A stretch of 60,822 nucleotides of DNA from Haloferax larsenii JCM 13917 (GCF_000336955.1 NZ_AOLI01000017.1:240313-301134); one strand, 5' to 3'. Shown: positions 26,932 through 36,453, counted from the first letter of the stretch. Numbers and translations are program-made. Notes: generated by a model from the sequence alone, not told the origin.

Positions 26932-27043
26932 AACGGCGGCTATCCAACCGGAAATGTGACCGGAGAGGCTGTCAGCGCCGGTTCGGTAGTGTGGCGATTA
27001 CCGCTGGGTCAAATCCTTGTATTCGGTGAACTGGTCTGGTTCG

Positions 27044-28291
27044 TTAGTTTCCATCCATGGGGACGACGTTCAGGAGTACTTCGAGGGAGTCTGCGGCTTC
27101 ACACACTTCGTCGTGCGCGTCGACCTGGTCCAACAGCGAGCGTCGTTCTTCGACGGCCGCTTGCATGTTCGACACGGCTCGCAGATAATTTTCGAGGCTC
27201 TCTTCGGTGGTCACTGGTTCGAGGTGGTCACCAAGCTCGACGAGCGGGTCGATGAGTGCGTCCAACTGGTCTTCGTAGTCCTCCTCGCGAACACGCACCG
27301 CCTGCAGGTCCTCGCGGGAGCGGTCTACGATACCCCGTGCGAGTTGACTCGCTTGACCGCTCTGTTCTTGGACTCTGTCGGCCAGTTCCTCGAAGAAGCG
27401 AATGCGGTCTTTGATGGTCTTCCGCATGACGTATCTCGTCAGCGACCGGCGGTCGTCTTGCAGCGTCTCGACCTGTGCTTGGAGTCCTTCCAGCGCATCC
27501 ATGATTTCGTCGACGTCTTCGGGGACATCCATCGGCTCTTTCGTGACTGGAGTCCGGTGTGGATTGTCGGTGTCTGCAACGTGGTCGACGAGGACGCTAA
27601 ACAGGAACTCGCTGTCGAGCACGACGGGTCGTGCTGGGGCGTCGTCGATGGGGACCCAACTTCCGTCAGGGGTACGCTCGAAGGCACCAATAAAGACGGC
27701 TGGCCCCGTGGTTCCCCGAGTCCACTGCTTCTGCTCGCACTGCTCGGCGAGCAGTTGACGGAGCGTTTCCGGAGTAAAATCGTCCGATTGGAGGTTGGGA
27801 ATCTCGACGTCCGGGGTCGCCGCTACTTCGTCCGGTTCCGTCTCGTGGTACGTCAGCGTGAACGATTCGACAGCACGGTTGGATGCTGTGTCGTCGGCGA
27901 CTGCACCTTCCGTGTCTGGCACTGGAATCGTCTCCATCGCGGCCTCGGTGAATTCGAGAAAGAGGTACACGGAGTCGTCTGCCGGCATCGGTACGGATTT
28001 GGTCGTGACCTGCTCGACGACGATTGGCCGACCGTTCCCGTCGAGCGCCAATCCGGGTGTCAGGGTGACGTCGAGGCCGTCGCCCGTCTCTGTCACAGAC
28101 TGCACTTCGATGCCGTGAACGATTCCCTTTCCGTTGAGGAATCGGTTTATCGTATGTAACCGTTCGGCGTGATACGCCTGTTCTGCCTCCATATCACGGG
28201 GGGTCATCAGCTTCCCCTTGAAGAAGCGATTCTTCTGGAACTGCGTCAAGTCAGGCGTATCCGAGTCCGAATATGTTTCCTCGCGTGCCAT
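27044..28291 (-). CDS. eCIS-associated protein, unknown function
   Basis: The protein has 415 residues from the Met of MAREETYSDSD. This start is preferred over one 29 codons upstream because a TATA element lies about 38 bases before it. The text FFKGKLMTPRDMEAEQAYHAERLHTINR, then LNGKGIVHGIEV and LTPGLALDGNGRPIV, is a pattern I know from uncharacterised proteins encoded beside eCIS clusters. The second half (about 240-415) is a long coiled coil. It sits alone between the sheath operon and the second effector locus. A surface or sheath-attached role is possible; not proven. Confidence 0.75.
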   Translation of the reverse strand: MAREETYSDSDTPDLTQFQKNRFFKGKLMTPRDMEAEQAYHAERLHTINRFLNGKGIVHGIEVQSVTETGDGLDVTLTPGLALDGNGRPIVVEQVTTKSVPMPADDSVYLFLEFTEAAMETIPVPDTEGAVADDTASNRAVESFTLTYHETEPDEVAATPDVEIPNLQSDDFTPETLRQLLAEQCEQKQWTRGTTGPAVFIGAFERTPDGSWVPIDDAPARPVVLDSEFLFSVLVDHVADTDNPHRTPVTKEPMDVPEDVDEIMDALEGLQAQVETLQDDRRSLTRYVMRKTIKDRIRFFEELADRVQEQSGQASQLARGIVDRSREDLQAVRVREEDYEDQLDALIDPLVELGDHLEPVTTEESLENYLRAVSNMQAAVEERRSLLDQVDAHDEVCEAADSLEVLLNVVPMDGN

Positions 28292-28321
28292 GCGATGAGT
28301 AATTATGCTGACTGTAACACT

Positions 28322-28337
28322 GTTTTCATATAAACTG
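28322..28337. promoter_or_regulatory. Bidirectional TATA region
   Basis: TTTCATATAAAC can be read as a TATA box in both directions. It is about 26 bases before the plus-strand ATG at 28355 and about 38 bases before the minus-strand ATG at 28291, and thus may drive both genes. Confidence 0.45.
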
Positions 28338-28354
28338 TTTGGCCGATAGACAGG

Positions 28355-29479
28355 ATGGTCACATTCAACACCCCGCATCCATTACCAGATTCCACCTCGG
28401 ACGAACGAGCCGACGTAGTCTCACAGGCCGACTACGAGAAAAGCGTCGGCAGCTCCCAAAGACCCCGGATTCACAGTATGAAAGTCACCGAACACTCCGA
28501 AACGGGTCGCACAGTCGAGTTACGAATCACCGACCACGAAGACACAGCACACCACCTCACACTCTCCGCGGACGGGATGGTCGAGGACCACTGGCACGAC
28601 CAGTCCCTCCCCGACGACCACTCTCGGTCCCTCGATGACGAAGAACGACTTGCTCGTGTCGAGCGATTCGCCAAATACTATCTCACGCGCACGACCGACG
28701 CCGACGTGCTTTCGCCCTACAGCAGCACCGACCAAATCGCCGACCCGGACCGACTCGCCGTGACGACACTCCTCGTCGGCGCGATGGCACAGGACACACT
28801 CGCTTCGCACCTCCAGCCGTGTTACGACCAACTCACTGCCCACCGGAGGAACGATGAGCCACCAGTTACACCGCCAGAGCCGACACGAGGAACCCCGTTG
28901 GAACTCGTCGAACAGGACATCCACCTCACGTTGGATACCGAGGATATTCGGCAGCTTTCCGACGTACTCACCGAACTGAATGGCCTCGGTGAGATTCGAC
29001 ACGCACTCGACGTCCGCCCCGACCGAGACGATTCCGACCTGTTCGCGCGCTTGAACCGCCTCCTCTCGACTGCCGGGGGGACATCTGCCGAGGATGTGTC
29101 CAGCGAGCGGTTCCTCCGTGTCTCCTCCCCGCTCAGAGTTCACTGGAACGCAGACGGCGGGTCGACACGCGTCGAGTACGGCGACAGCACAGAACCGGAT
29201 GACGACGCCACACTCGCTGCTCGCATCCAACTCACGCCTGCTCACACGCCGATTATCTCGATGGCTGCCTTCCAGCGCACTCTCGTCGACCATCTCCGGT
29301 GTCAAATCCGGGATTGCTACGTCGGCATGGGGCTTCGGCCACCCGCGGACACACGAGTGACGGGGCACGGAATTGCAGCGTGTACCGACCGCTACGACCG
29401 TGCTGGCCAACTGCAGAATTATCACAACGACCACGCGATTCTCGACTGGGCGGGGCTTGCACCGCGGCCGGAGTTCTAA
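28355..29479 (+). CDS. Effector-partner family protein 5, orphan on plus strand
   Basis: The 374-residue protein belongs to the partner family but has a 41-residue disordered N-terminal extension before the usual start (MKVTEHSETGRTVELRITDH). An internal start at 28478 would remove it, yet only the 28355 start has a TATA box at the right distance. It has the scaffold (FAKYYLTRTTDADVLSP, LEL VEQDIHLTL pattern, VHWNADG) and the signature CQIRDCYVGMGLRPPADT. It has no tip gene beside it and points opposite to all other members. It could be a solitary immunity-like or regulator copy. Confidence 0.78.
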   Translation: MVTFNTPHPLPDSTSDERADVVSQADYEKSVGSSQRPRIHSMKVTEHSETGRTVELRITDHEDTAHHLTLSADGMVEDHWHDQSLPDDHSRSLDDEERLARVERFAKYYLTRTTDADVLSPYSSTDQIADPDRLAVTTLLVGAMAQDTLASHLQPCYDQLTAHRRNDEPPVTPPEPTRGTPLELVEQDIHLTLDTEDIRQLSDVLTELNGLGEIRHALDVRPDRDDSDLFARLNRLLSTAGGTSAEDVSSERFLRVSSPLRVHWNADGGSTRVEYGDSTEPDDDATLAARIQLTPAHTPIISMAAFQRTLVDHLRCQIRDCYVGMGLRPPADTRVTGHGIAACTDRYDRAGQLQNYHNDHAILDWAGLAPRPEF

Positions 29480-29522
29480 CCCGAATTCTTCACCTTCGCG
29501 TACAATAGGCGGGCCCGAATCG

Positions 29523-29639
29523 AAGCTCCTCGGCCTCGCGCTCCAGCCGCTCGTCGGGGTCGATTTCTAACTCGCCCGTCTGCGGCAGCATCGACACCGC
29601 CCCGCCAGTTTGCTGGCGAACGTGCGCTAATTCGCCAGA
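29523..29639 (-). pseudogene. DUF4157 fragment (cassette remnant)
   Basis: The minus strand encodes ELAHVRQQTGGAVSMLPQTG followed by ELEIDPDERLEREAEE, i.e. residues about 218-252 of the complete effectors, with no start and no tip. The first His of HELAH is replaced by Gly at the break point, and after EAEE the match stops. The DNA matches the 32146 gene closely. It lies downstream of partner 6 and tail-to-tail with orphan partner 5. It is a scar of cassette recombination or deletion. Confidence 0.8.
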
Positions 29640-29747
29640 GAGTATGTACTGGTCTCGTGGAAAATCTCCATGTCGCGGAGGGTGTTCATCACGTTGACGG
29701 CTGGGCTAAGTTACGTTCCCCGTACAGGCCGAAATCGAGTGTACTGG

Positions 29748-30650
29748 TTACTTCGAGGCGGGGTCCCAGGTAGTGACTGGAGTACTTGCCTGGAAGTACC
29801 GGTCGTACATCGGCATCAGTTGTTGTTTCACCATCGAGTCGTGTTTCCCGAGACCCTGCACTTGGAACGGTTCCGGTGGTTCGACTCCCATCTCGATGAA
29901 GCAGTCCCGGACCTGATTGACCAGATGCGATGTGAGGAACGTCTGGACCGAGTCGAATTCATCGATATCGACGGCCGTGAGTTCGAGACGGGCGTCTGGC
30001 TCGCGGTCGAGTGGTTGGTCGTTCCAGTGCTCTTGGCGGGAGAGGCCATCGCTGTGAAGGTAGTGGATGTCCGAGACGGCCTCGATTTCGTAGTCCGGCA
30101 ATGAGTCACGAGGGTCTGGACTGTCACCTAGAATCTCGGCGAGCGTGTCCAGTGGGTCACTAACGTACTCGCAGAACTGGTTGAGCAGTGGTGGTTCGGT
30201 GTCGGTTGGGTCCGGGTCTAGCCAGATGTCTTTCCGGTAGACGATGATGTCGTCCGGGTCGGCATTTTCGAACGGCACGTCGATCTCACCGTGTTCGTGG
30301 TGTTGCTGTATCGCATTCCTGAGGTCTCCGAAGTAGTGGTGCGTTTCGACCTCGGTCAGGTCGAATATAACCATCGCTGCTGCGACCAGTCGGTCCGGGT
30401 TGTCGTATGGAGTGAGTGTGTCGTAGCCTCGCTCGCGGTAGACGTGCCATTTGGCAAATCTACGAGCTTGGTTACCGTACTCACTCTGCTCTTTCGTTCG
30501 ACTAGAGGGTTTGTCTGGATATCCACTTGTCCCATGGTACTCAACCTCTCCAGTCTCTTTATCCAGTGTGATGTCGTGAGCGATACCTGGATTGTCAACT
30601 ACATCGATACCGATGTATCGGTTGTTTTCTGCGGAAATTGATCCTTTCAT
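29748..30650 (-). CDS. Effector-partner family protein 6
   Basis: The 300-residue protein is paired by a 4-base overlap with the complete effector 32146-30647. It is closest to partner 4: RRFAKWHVYRERGYDT, VPFENADPDDIIVYRKDIWL, the ending TTWDPASK. The signature is NQVRDCFIEMGVEPPEPFQV. It is soluble and acidic. The central region (about 165-215) differs from partner 4, while the scaffold is well kept, as expected if the centre fits a specific tip. It could be an immunity protein, a chaperone or an adaptor. Confidence 0.82.
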   Translation of the reverse strand: MKGSISAENNRYIGIDVVDNPGIAHDITLDKETGEVEYHGTSGYPDKPSSRTKEQSEYGNQARRFAKWHVYRERGYDTLTPYDNPDRLVAAAMVIFDLTEVETHHYFGDLRNAIQQHHEHGEIDVPFENADPDDIIVYRKDIWLDPDPTDTEPPLLNQFCEYVSDPLDTLAEILGDSPDPRDSLPDYEIEAVSDIHYLHSDGLSRQEHWNDQPLDREPDARLELTAVDIDEFDSVQTFLTSHLVNQVRDCFIEMGVEPPEPFQVQGLGKHDSMVKQQLMPMYDRYFQASTPVTTWDPASK

Positions 30651-32146
30651 GACTGCTTTTGATTGGCGAGTGGGTCACTACCCGAATTGAATTCCATCTC
30701 TGTGACGACCTCGTCGAGCAGCTCCTCACGCAATTTCATCGCCCGTTCGACGATATCGCCATCGACTTTCCCCCAGTTGTTCTTGACCACTTCGTAGCCG
30801 CCTTTGACGACTTTGAAGAGTGGTTCAACCTTCGCAAGCAGCCAGAATGCGGTCTTCTCTCCGAGCTTGCCCAGCAGTCCTCGCTCGACACCGACTTCCA
30901 AGTCATCACGTTGGCTTTCGGTCATGGCGACCTGTTCCATTTTTTCACCGAGTTCGTTCTCGATGTCTCTCTTTTGGGCTTCCAACTCAGACTTCGAGGG
31001 CAGGTCCTTTTCGAGGATCTGTTTTGCCTCCTCGTGGTCGAGGTACTCGTCGGTGATTTCGGTTGGGCCTTCGATTCGACTGCCGGTTACCGTCCCACCC
31101 TGCGATTCGACTTCTGTCTCGATGAGGTTCTGCGCTGCGACTTCGTTCAGTTTCCGTTCGACCTCGGTCGTGTCTTGGTTGTATTGACTGAGCCACTCGC
31201 GCATCTGCCCGATGCGCCGTTCGTTTTGCTGGTGCTGGAAGTCACCAATGTCACCTCGCTTGTTCTCGTTTTCGAGTTCGAACACCGCGAGCGCACCGAA
31301 CACTTGGTCTTTCGGGACGCGCTGAACGTGCACGTCGGAGTTCCGCATCCGGAAGATACCGAGTTCCCCACCACGCATCACGCGCTTGGCCGTCTCCTCA
31401 GCCTCACGCTCCAGCCGCTCGTCGGGGTCGATTTCCAATTCCCCGGTCTGCGGCAGCATCGACACCGCACCACCAGTCTGCTGGCGAACGTGCGCGAGTT
31501 CGTGAGCCAACACGTGCTGACCCTCTGCACTCGATGGGTCGTACTCGCCGTGGTTGAATGCGATGTGATTCCCAACAGTGAACGCACGGGCGTTGATGTC
31601 CTCACACGCTTTCGCGGCCTGCGGACCCGTATGAATGCGCACGTCGCCCAGATTGTCGCCCATGCGCTCCTCGATTACCTGTTGAATCGAGCTATCGAGT
31701 TGCTGGCCGGGTGAGGAAATCACGTCCCGAACCGAGTCGGGAACCTGCGCATCCCCAGCCTTGCTTGCCTCGTGGTGCGCATTCCGACTGCGTTGGACCG
31801 ACTTCGCGTTCCGGCGCTCGATATCCTTCGGAACCTCAGCAGGGCGTTCCTGCTGGCGGTCGCGGAACTCTCGCATGTCCCGCGGCTTGCCCATCGTCTC
31901 GACGGTCATGCCTTCGTCGGCCCACTGCCGAACTTGACCTGCGCCGTGGCTCTGAACGAGGCGCTGGACCGTCACCTCCAGTCCGTCTCTGTACATATCG
32001 AGGCCGAAGAGGTTCTCGCACTCCGTCGCCGACAGGCGGGGACCTCGCCGACGGCGCCGGTTCCGCGACGAATCCGCTTCGTCACGATTCCAAACGGAGG
32101 ACCGCTCGGCCTCTGTGGTGCTCTCTCGTGCGGTCCGAAATCCCAT
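30647..32146 (-). CDS. DUF4157 (eCIS core domain) effector, second complete copy
   Basis: This 499-residue protein is nearly identical to the 20143 protein over about residues 48-270 (MYRDGLEVTVQRLVQSHGAG, MGKPRDMREFRDRQ, HELAHVRQQ with His 215 and 219) and then has its own tip. The tip is helical and charged, with a hydrophobic segment (about 425-450, KTAFWLLAKVEPLFKVVKGG). It keeps faint similarity to the tip of the other complete copy (QVAMTESQRDDL versus DVALTDDQRLRL). It lies directly downstream of the baseplate operon with its own TATA box. It is the best candidate for loaded cargo together with the first copy. Confidence 0.9.
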   Translation of the reverse strand: MGFRTARESTTEAERSSVWNRDEADSSRNRRRRRGPRLSATECENLFGLDMYRDGLEVTVQRLVQSHGAGQVRQWADEGMTVETMGKPRDMREFRDRQQERPAEVPKDIERRNAKSVQRSRNAHHEASKAGDAQVPDSVRDVISSPGQQLDSSIQQVIEERMGDNLGDVRIHTGPQAAKACEDINARAFTVGNHIAFNHGEYDPSSAEGQHVLAHELAHVRQQTGGAVSMLPQTGELEIDPDERLEREAEETAKRVMRGGELGIFRMRNSDVHVQRVPKDQVFGALAVFELENENKRGDIGDFQHQQNERRIGQMREWLSQYNQDTTEVERKLNEVAAQNLIETEVESQGGTVTGSRIEGPTEITDEYLDHEEAKQILEKDLPSKSELEAQKRDIENELGEKMEQVAMTESQRDDLEVGVERGLLGKLGEKTAFWLLAKVEPLFKVVKGGYEVVKNNWGKVDGDIVERAMKLREELLDEVVTEMEFNSGSDPLANQKQS

Positions 32147-32169
32147 CGTTATGACGGATTGACATTCAC

Positions 32170-32187
32170 GCTATTAATTCTTTATTG
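32170..32187 (-). promoter_or_regulatory. TATA box for the second effector
   Basis: The minus strand reads AATAAAGAATTAATAG, 24-40 bases before the ATG at 32146. This gives a leaderless or nearly leaderless transcript and lets the effector be expressed apart from the baseplate operon. Confidence 0.5.
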
Positions 32188-32234
32188 CTGAAGCGAGTGG
32201 GGGAAAATCAGCGACCGCCGACAATCGAGTCGAG

Positions 32235-34502
32235 TTATTCCACAGCGCCGCGCGGTGTAAGGACGGTATCCTCACCGAGTCGGGCTTCGCCCATCGAGAA
32301 CTCCCGCGACGCCAGATGGCTGTTGAGGCCGAGGAACGAACTCTCGCCGAGGGTGAACTCGTCTTCCATCTCGACGACGGTTCCGTTGACGTGTGCCGGA
32401 CTCTCCGCGTCGATGATGTCCTGCAGCGCTTCGACCTGTTCGTCGGAGTCGAGTGAACCACAGAACAGCGCGAACGACCGACTCCCGGAGAGGAACGACC
32501 CGTACTGTCTGTCGACGACGTCCTCGTCGAGCGCGCCGAGGTCGGTCTGTTCCACGAAGAACAGCCGATAGTCCGAGACGCCGTTCTTCGGAGTGGTTTG
32601 GCCTGACTCGGAATCTGACTGCGTGTTCGTTCCGGAACTGGCGCGGACAGGCTTCGATGCGTCGGGGAGTGACTGCTGCAGTGGGGTACTGACTCTCGGG
32701 TTCGTATGCCGGAGGTACAACTCGATTAGTTCGATGAGTCCGGCTTTCGTCCCCCGCTTCTTGTACAGCTCTGGGGCGCGAGCCAGCAGTTCGCGCCGGG
32801 CGCTCTCGGGCCAGTCTTGCCCGATATCCGCGGCCAGCCACCCCTCCAACCATTCGAGGGACTCGCTCGCCACGCCATAGGGGTCGAAGTGCGTGCCGAT
32901 AGACTCGATCTCTGACTCGATATCGACGAAGGAACTCTCCATCACCGAGAGGTACCGTTCGAGGAACGCCGCAGACTGCTCGTCCTCCTGGTAAATCTCG
33001 GGCATGTGGCGGAGGTACGACGTCCGCGGGCAGTACGCCCGAACCGAATCGACCAGTGGCGACGCGTCCGGCGTTCCGAGCAGTTCGACGGCGACGTACA
33101 GGTACCGCCCGTTGGCGTCGTCCAAGAGGATGTCTTCGGGGTCGATAACGTCGCTCGTCGTCCACTCAGACGCTGCGTGCGAAGCCAGCGCCGTGCGTCC
33201 CGCTGCTTGCCACGAGTGGATGTCGTTCCGGGTGAATGCTGCGTCCTGCGGCACGAGGGCGTCGGGGTTTGCTGTGACGAACTCCCACATCGACTCGATG
33301 CCCATTCCGCGCACCGCCGAGGCCTCGGCTTGCGACATGTCCTCGAAACAGTCGGCGTCGAACTCCACGACAGGTGGCTCGTCGGTCGCTCGGTATCGAA
33401 TTCGAACCTGCGTACTGGCAGATGACCGAATGATGTCGAGCGTCACCCGATGCCAGTCGATGTCTTTCGTCCCCGAGTCGTACCGGAGTATCGCGGTTCC
33501 GACGTGGCGGTTCTGTCGAGGGTGGTTCACGTACTGGTCGAGCGCGCGGAATCCGTGGCACGTACGCTCTTCGCCAGTCACGACGTGGAGCGTCTGCTTC
33601 TCCGAGTCTCCAGACTGTGCGACCACCTTGCGAGGAGACGCTTCGAGCGCGACCCGCTGGTCGAACGTTTCCGTCGCCGAGTCGTAGACGAATATCCCGT
33701 GTTCCTCACCGCCTGCGGCGTCGATAGGGCCCGAGACGGCAGGTTTCTCACCCAACGCTGTCACACAGGTGGGAGTGAACGCTTCGTCACTGAAGTCGAA
33801 CGTTCCGTCGGGACCCAGTGTCGAATCGGCGGTAGTCGACCCCGAGGGTCCAAGGACCCGAAGAGATAGCTCGGCGTCTGTGAGTTCGCCCGTCGTGTCG
33901 ATAGCGCCCTCTGCGCTGATTTCGTTCGTCGTACCGGCATCGCCACCATCTCTGTCCAACACGTAGAGCGCACCCTCTCGGGCCGCGAAATCGACGGGAT
34001 TGGTGAGTTCGTCACCGAAGGTGGCGTCTGCTGTTCCGCCCCGGTCGACAGCGACGAGTCCGTCCGCAGTGAGTGCATAAATCGTCCCGGAAGCGTACGC
34101 GAGGGCGCGGGGGGCATCGAGGTCGGGGTGGAGCGTCCCGACGACACGGTGGAGTCGCGGTGAGAGCGCCGTAATCGTCCCATCTGCCGCATCGCACACG
34201 AACACTCTGTTCGAACTCGCGCAAATTGCACGCGGGTCTCGGACCGCTCTGTCCGTCCCTTTGAGCAGTCGTTCTCTGAACTCGGTCGCTGGGTCGTACC
34301 GATAGACGGCACCGTTGGTTCGGAGCGTGTACAGGATTCCGTCGGGGTCGGCGGCGATGTCGCGGACCTCCGATGCGACCTCGGTTCGTCGAGTCGTCGT
34401 CTTCGTCGCGAGGCGGACACCGCCGTTTCGGAGTTCGACGTTGTCCAGCACGCCGTTCGACCAATCTGCTTCACTCGTCGTCGTCGTATACGAGAAGTTC
34501 AC
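32235..34502 (-). CDS. Baseplate protein: beta-propeller-like N-terminus with P2 gpI-like domain
   Basis: This is a 755-residue protein. Residues about 40-330 hold short repeats (DIAADPDGILYTLRTNGAVYRYD; ALAYASGTIYALTADGLVAVDR; FAAREGALYVLDRDG), the pattern of NHL/YVTN-type propellers. Residues about 494-640 match the tail I domain: YLRHMPEIYQEDEQ, then LERYLSVMESSFVDIESEI, GWLAADIGQDWPESARRELL and YKKRGTKAGLIELIELYL. The domain joins wedge proteins in contractile baseplates, where PVC-like clusters have the Pvc12/gpI function. It overlaps the J-type gene upstream by 4 bases and is the last gene of the operon. Confidence 0.87.
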   Translation of the reverse strand: MNFSYTTTTSEADWSNGVLDNVELRNGGVRLATKTTTRRTEVASEVRDIAADPDGILYTLRTNGAVYRYDPATEFRERLLKGTDRAVRDPRAICASSNRVFVCDAADGTITALSPRLHRVVGTLHPDLDAPRALAYASGTIYALTADGLVAVDRGGTADATFGDELTNPVDFAAREGALYVLDRDGGDAGTTNEISAEGAIDTTGELTDAELSLRVLGPSGSTTADSTLGPDGTFDFSDEAFTPTCVTALGEKPAVSGPIDAAGGEEHGIFVYDSATETFDQRVALEASPRKVVAQSGDSEKQTLHVVTGEERTCHGFRALDQYVNHPRQNRHVGTAILRYDSGTKDIDWHRVTLDIIRSSASTQVRIRYRATDEPPVVEFDADCFEDMSQAEASAVRGMGIESMWEFVTANPDALVPQDAAFTRNDIHSWQAAGRTALASHAASEWTTSDVIDPEDILLDDANGRYLYVAVELLGTPDASPLVDSVRAYCPRTSYLRHMPEIYQEDEQSAAFLERYLSVMESSFVDIESEIESIGTHFDPYGVASESLEWLEGWLAADIGQDWPESARRELLARAPELYKKRGTKAGLIELIELYLRHTNPRVSTPLQQSLPDASKPVRASSGTNTQSDSESGQTTPKNGVSDYRLFFVEQTDLGALDEDVVDRQYGSFLSGSRSFALFCGSLDSDEQVEALQDIIDAESPAHVNGTVVEMEDEFTLGESSFLGLNSHLASREFSMGEARLGEDTVLTPRGAVE

Positions 34503-36451
34503 GGGTATCGTCCTCCATCGTCCGCTTCGGGAATCGTCAAGTTCGTCGAGACGTTCACCACGGAAAACAGTTCTTGCTCACCGATTGCGACGGCGTCTTC
34601 GAGTGCTGCTCCACCGTGTGCGGTGATGTCGACGTCCGAGACGTAGTCGATGCCATCCAGAGATGCAACGTGGTCGGCTATCGCTTCGGTCTGCAGACTA
34701 CGGCCAAACGGCCATCCCTCCCCGTCGAAGCCGATGAGTGGGTGGACGTAGGACTCGATGACCGCCCGTACGTCTTCTTCGTAGCCGTTCTCGGTGTATC
34801 TCGGGCGTGCCTGTCCAGAGACGGTGATGTCGAGGCCGACGTATGTCGGCCCGGTGACGGTCACTCTGTCACCGAGCATAGCCCGGTCGGTGACGTGGCG
34901 ACGGACAGCGTCGAGAAAGCCATCGCTCGGCGTCGGGCGCGATACGTCCGGGGGCGCGTACGGAACCACGACGACGATGACACGGTCGCCATCGACGAGG
35001 ACGTTCGTCTGACCGACCCTCACACCCGGCGTCCGCGACGCAATCGCCTCGTAATCGTCGACTGTCACGCCGCGGTGAGGCGTCCGAAGGTCCTGACGAA
35101 CGCGTTCGAGCGCTTCCGAAATCGTCTCGCGGTCGCTCCCGCCTGTGGCAGCACCCGCCGCCGTGAGTTCGATGTCACCTAGCGACGTCGTTTCCGTGAG
35201 TGACTTCGTCGGGTCTTCGAACTGCCAGCCTGCACTGGGTGAGACGTTCCCGTCGGAACCGCCGCCGTAGACGTAGTCTGCGGTGATGGTCGCGCTGGAC
35301 GGCGGTATCCGGCCGCGTTCGCCATCACCGAACGTGATTTCCCCCGTCTCCCGGTCGAGGACGTAGTGTGGGTCAGTTGGCCCGGACGCGTCGAAATCCG
35401 GCACTTCGACGAATCGCTCTCCGTCGACGCGAACGTCGGCCCAGAGAATCGGTGTGTGTTGGGTTTCGTAGGTCTGCCCATCGAGGGCGGTCGGCTCGCC
35501 GAGCGCCGCGACCTGTTCGAGCACTTCGTTGCTGACGGTTGCACGATGGCTCGCCTCGACGACGTTCGGTTCGATTCGGTCCACTTGCGGTGGAATCTCG
35601 TATCCGGCGGTCTCCACGCGACACCGGAACCACGCGAGGTCCGACGACTCGACATCGTCTGGAACTTCGGCAAGCTGTTTGGAGGGGCCGTGGCTGTCTT
35701 CAGGGAGTGCCAGTTCGATTGCACCACCCTCGTAGAGTGACTTCGTTCCATCCGCGACAACGTCGAGTTGTACCCAACTGTCGCCGTTCGCTGGGCGGTA
35801 CTCCCACTCCAATTCGACCGACGGCTCGAAGAACGACTCGCCGGTCGGACTCGCCGTGGGTTCCGGGAGGTCGTCGTCGTGATACTCGACGACGAGGGTG
35901 AACGAATTCGACTCGGCGAACGGGTCGCCATCGAAGCCGATATACATCGTATCCCCGCGTTCGACCGTGTTTCCGAACGCCCGATAGAACATCCCGTCTG
36001 TCGCGTTTTCTTGGCTGTTGTCGGTTTTCCCGCTCTCGTCGACGGTGACGATTCGGTCGAGTGTGGCGTCGGTGAGCACGACGTCGTGGTCCGTTTCGAA
36101 CCGGTAGGTGTCGTTGGTTCCGTCGGTGACGAGGAACCTCGTTCCGGCCGGGAGTCTCGTTCCGGACGCGGCTTCAGGCGGCGACAACGACAGTCGCGCC
36201 GACGCGGCTTCCTGAAGCTGTTTTCGGTGGCCCATCAACTGGAGGTACTTCTCACGGTGTTCGTCCGTGATTTGGTCCAGTTGGTAGGTGTACGTCTCGG
36301 TGACCCACGCGAGGACCTCGAGCATGGTGATGCCCGGGTCGTGTGGGTTGAAGTCCGTCCACTCGTCCGAGTAGGCCGGAATCAGCTTCTTCGCCTGTTC
36401 GAGATACTCTTCGTAAGACCTGTCGTCGAGGGTTGGGGTGTCGATTCCCAT
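34499..36451 (-). CDS. Baseplate J-like protein 2
   Basis: The 650-residue protein starts with the typical wedge pattern SYEEYLEQAKKLIPAYSDEWTDFNPHDPGITMLEVLAWVTETYTYQLDQI. The rest has the gp47/gpJ layout: VRRHVTDRAMLGDRVTVTGPTYVGLDI and a closing LIGFDGEGWPFGRSLQTEAI. It is a wedge component of the baseplate, related to its upstream neighbour, so the wedge here has two J-type subunits. It overlaps the 755-residue gene by 4 bases and starts 2 bases after the stop of the 1065-residue gene. Confidence 0.9.
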   Translation of the reverse strand: MGIDTPTLDDRSYEEYLEQAKKLIPAYSDEWTDFNPHDPGITMLEVLAWVTETYTYQLDQITDEHREKYLQLMGHRKQLQEAASARLSLSPPEAASGTRLPAGTRFLVTDGTNDTYRFETDHDVVLTDATLDRIVTVDESGKTDNSQENATDGMFYRAFGNTVERGDTMYIGFDGDPFAESNSFTLVVEYHDDDLPEPTASPTGESFFEPSVELEWEYRPANGDSWVQLDVVADGTKSLYEGGAIELALPEDSHGPSKQLAEVPDDVESSDLAWFRCRVETAGYEIPPQVDRIEPNVVEASHRATVSNEVLEQVAALGEPTALDGQTYETQHTPILWADVRVDGERFVEVPDFDASGPTDPHYVLDRETGEITFGDGERGRIPPSSATITADYVYGGGSDGNVSPSAGWQFEDPTKSLTETTSLGDIELTAAGAATGGSDRETISEALERVRQDLRTPHRGVTVDDYEAIASRTPGVRVGQTNVLVDGDRVIVVVVPYAPPDVSRPTPSDGFLDAVRRHVTDRAMLGDRVTVTGPTYVGLDITVSGQARPRYTENGYEEDVRAVIESYVHPLIGFDGEGWPFGRSLQTEAIADHVASLDGIDYVSDVDITAHGGAALEDAVAIGEQELFSVVNVSTNLTIPEADDGGRYP

Positions 36452-36453
36452 CG

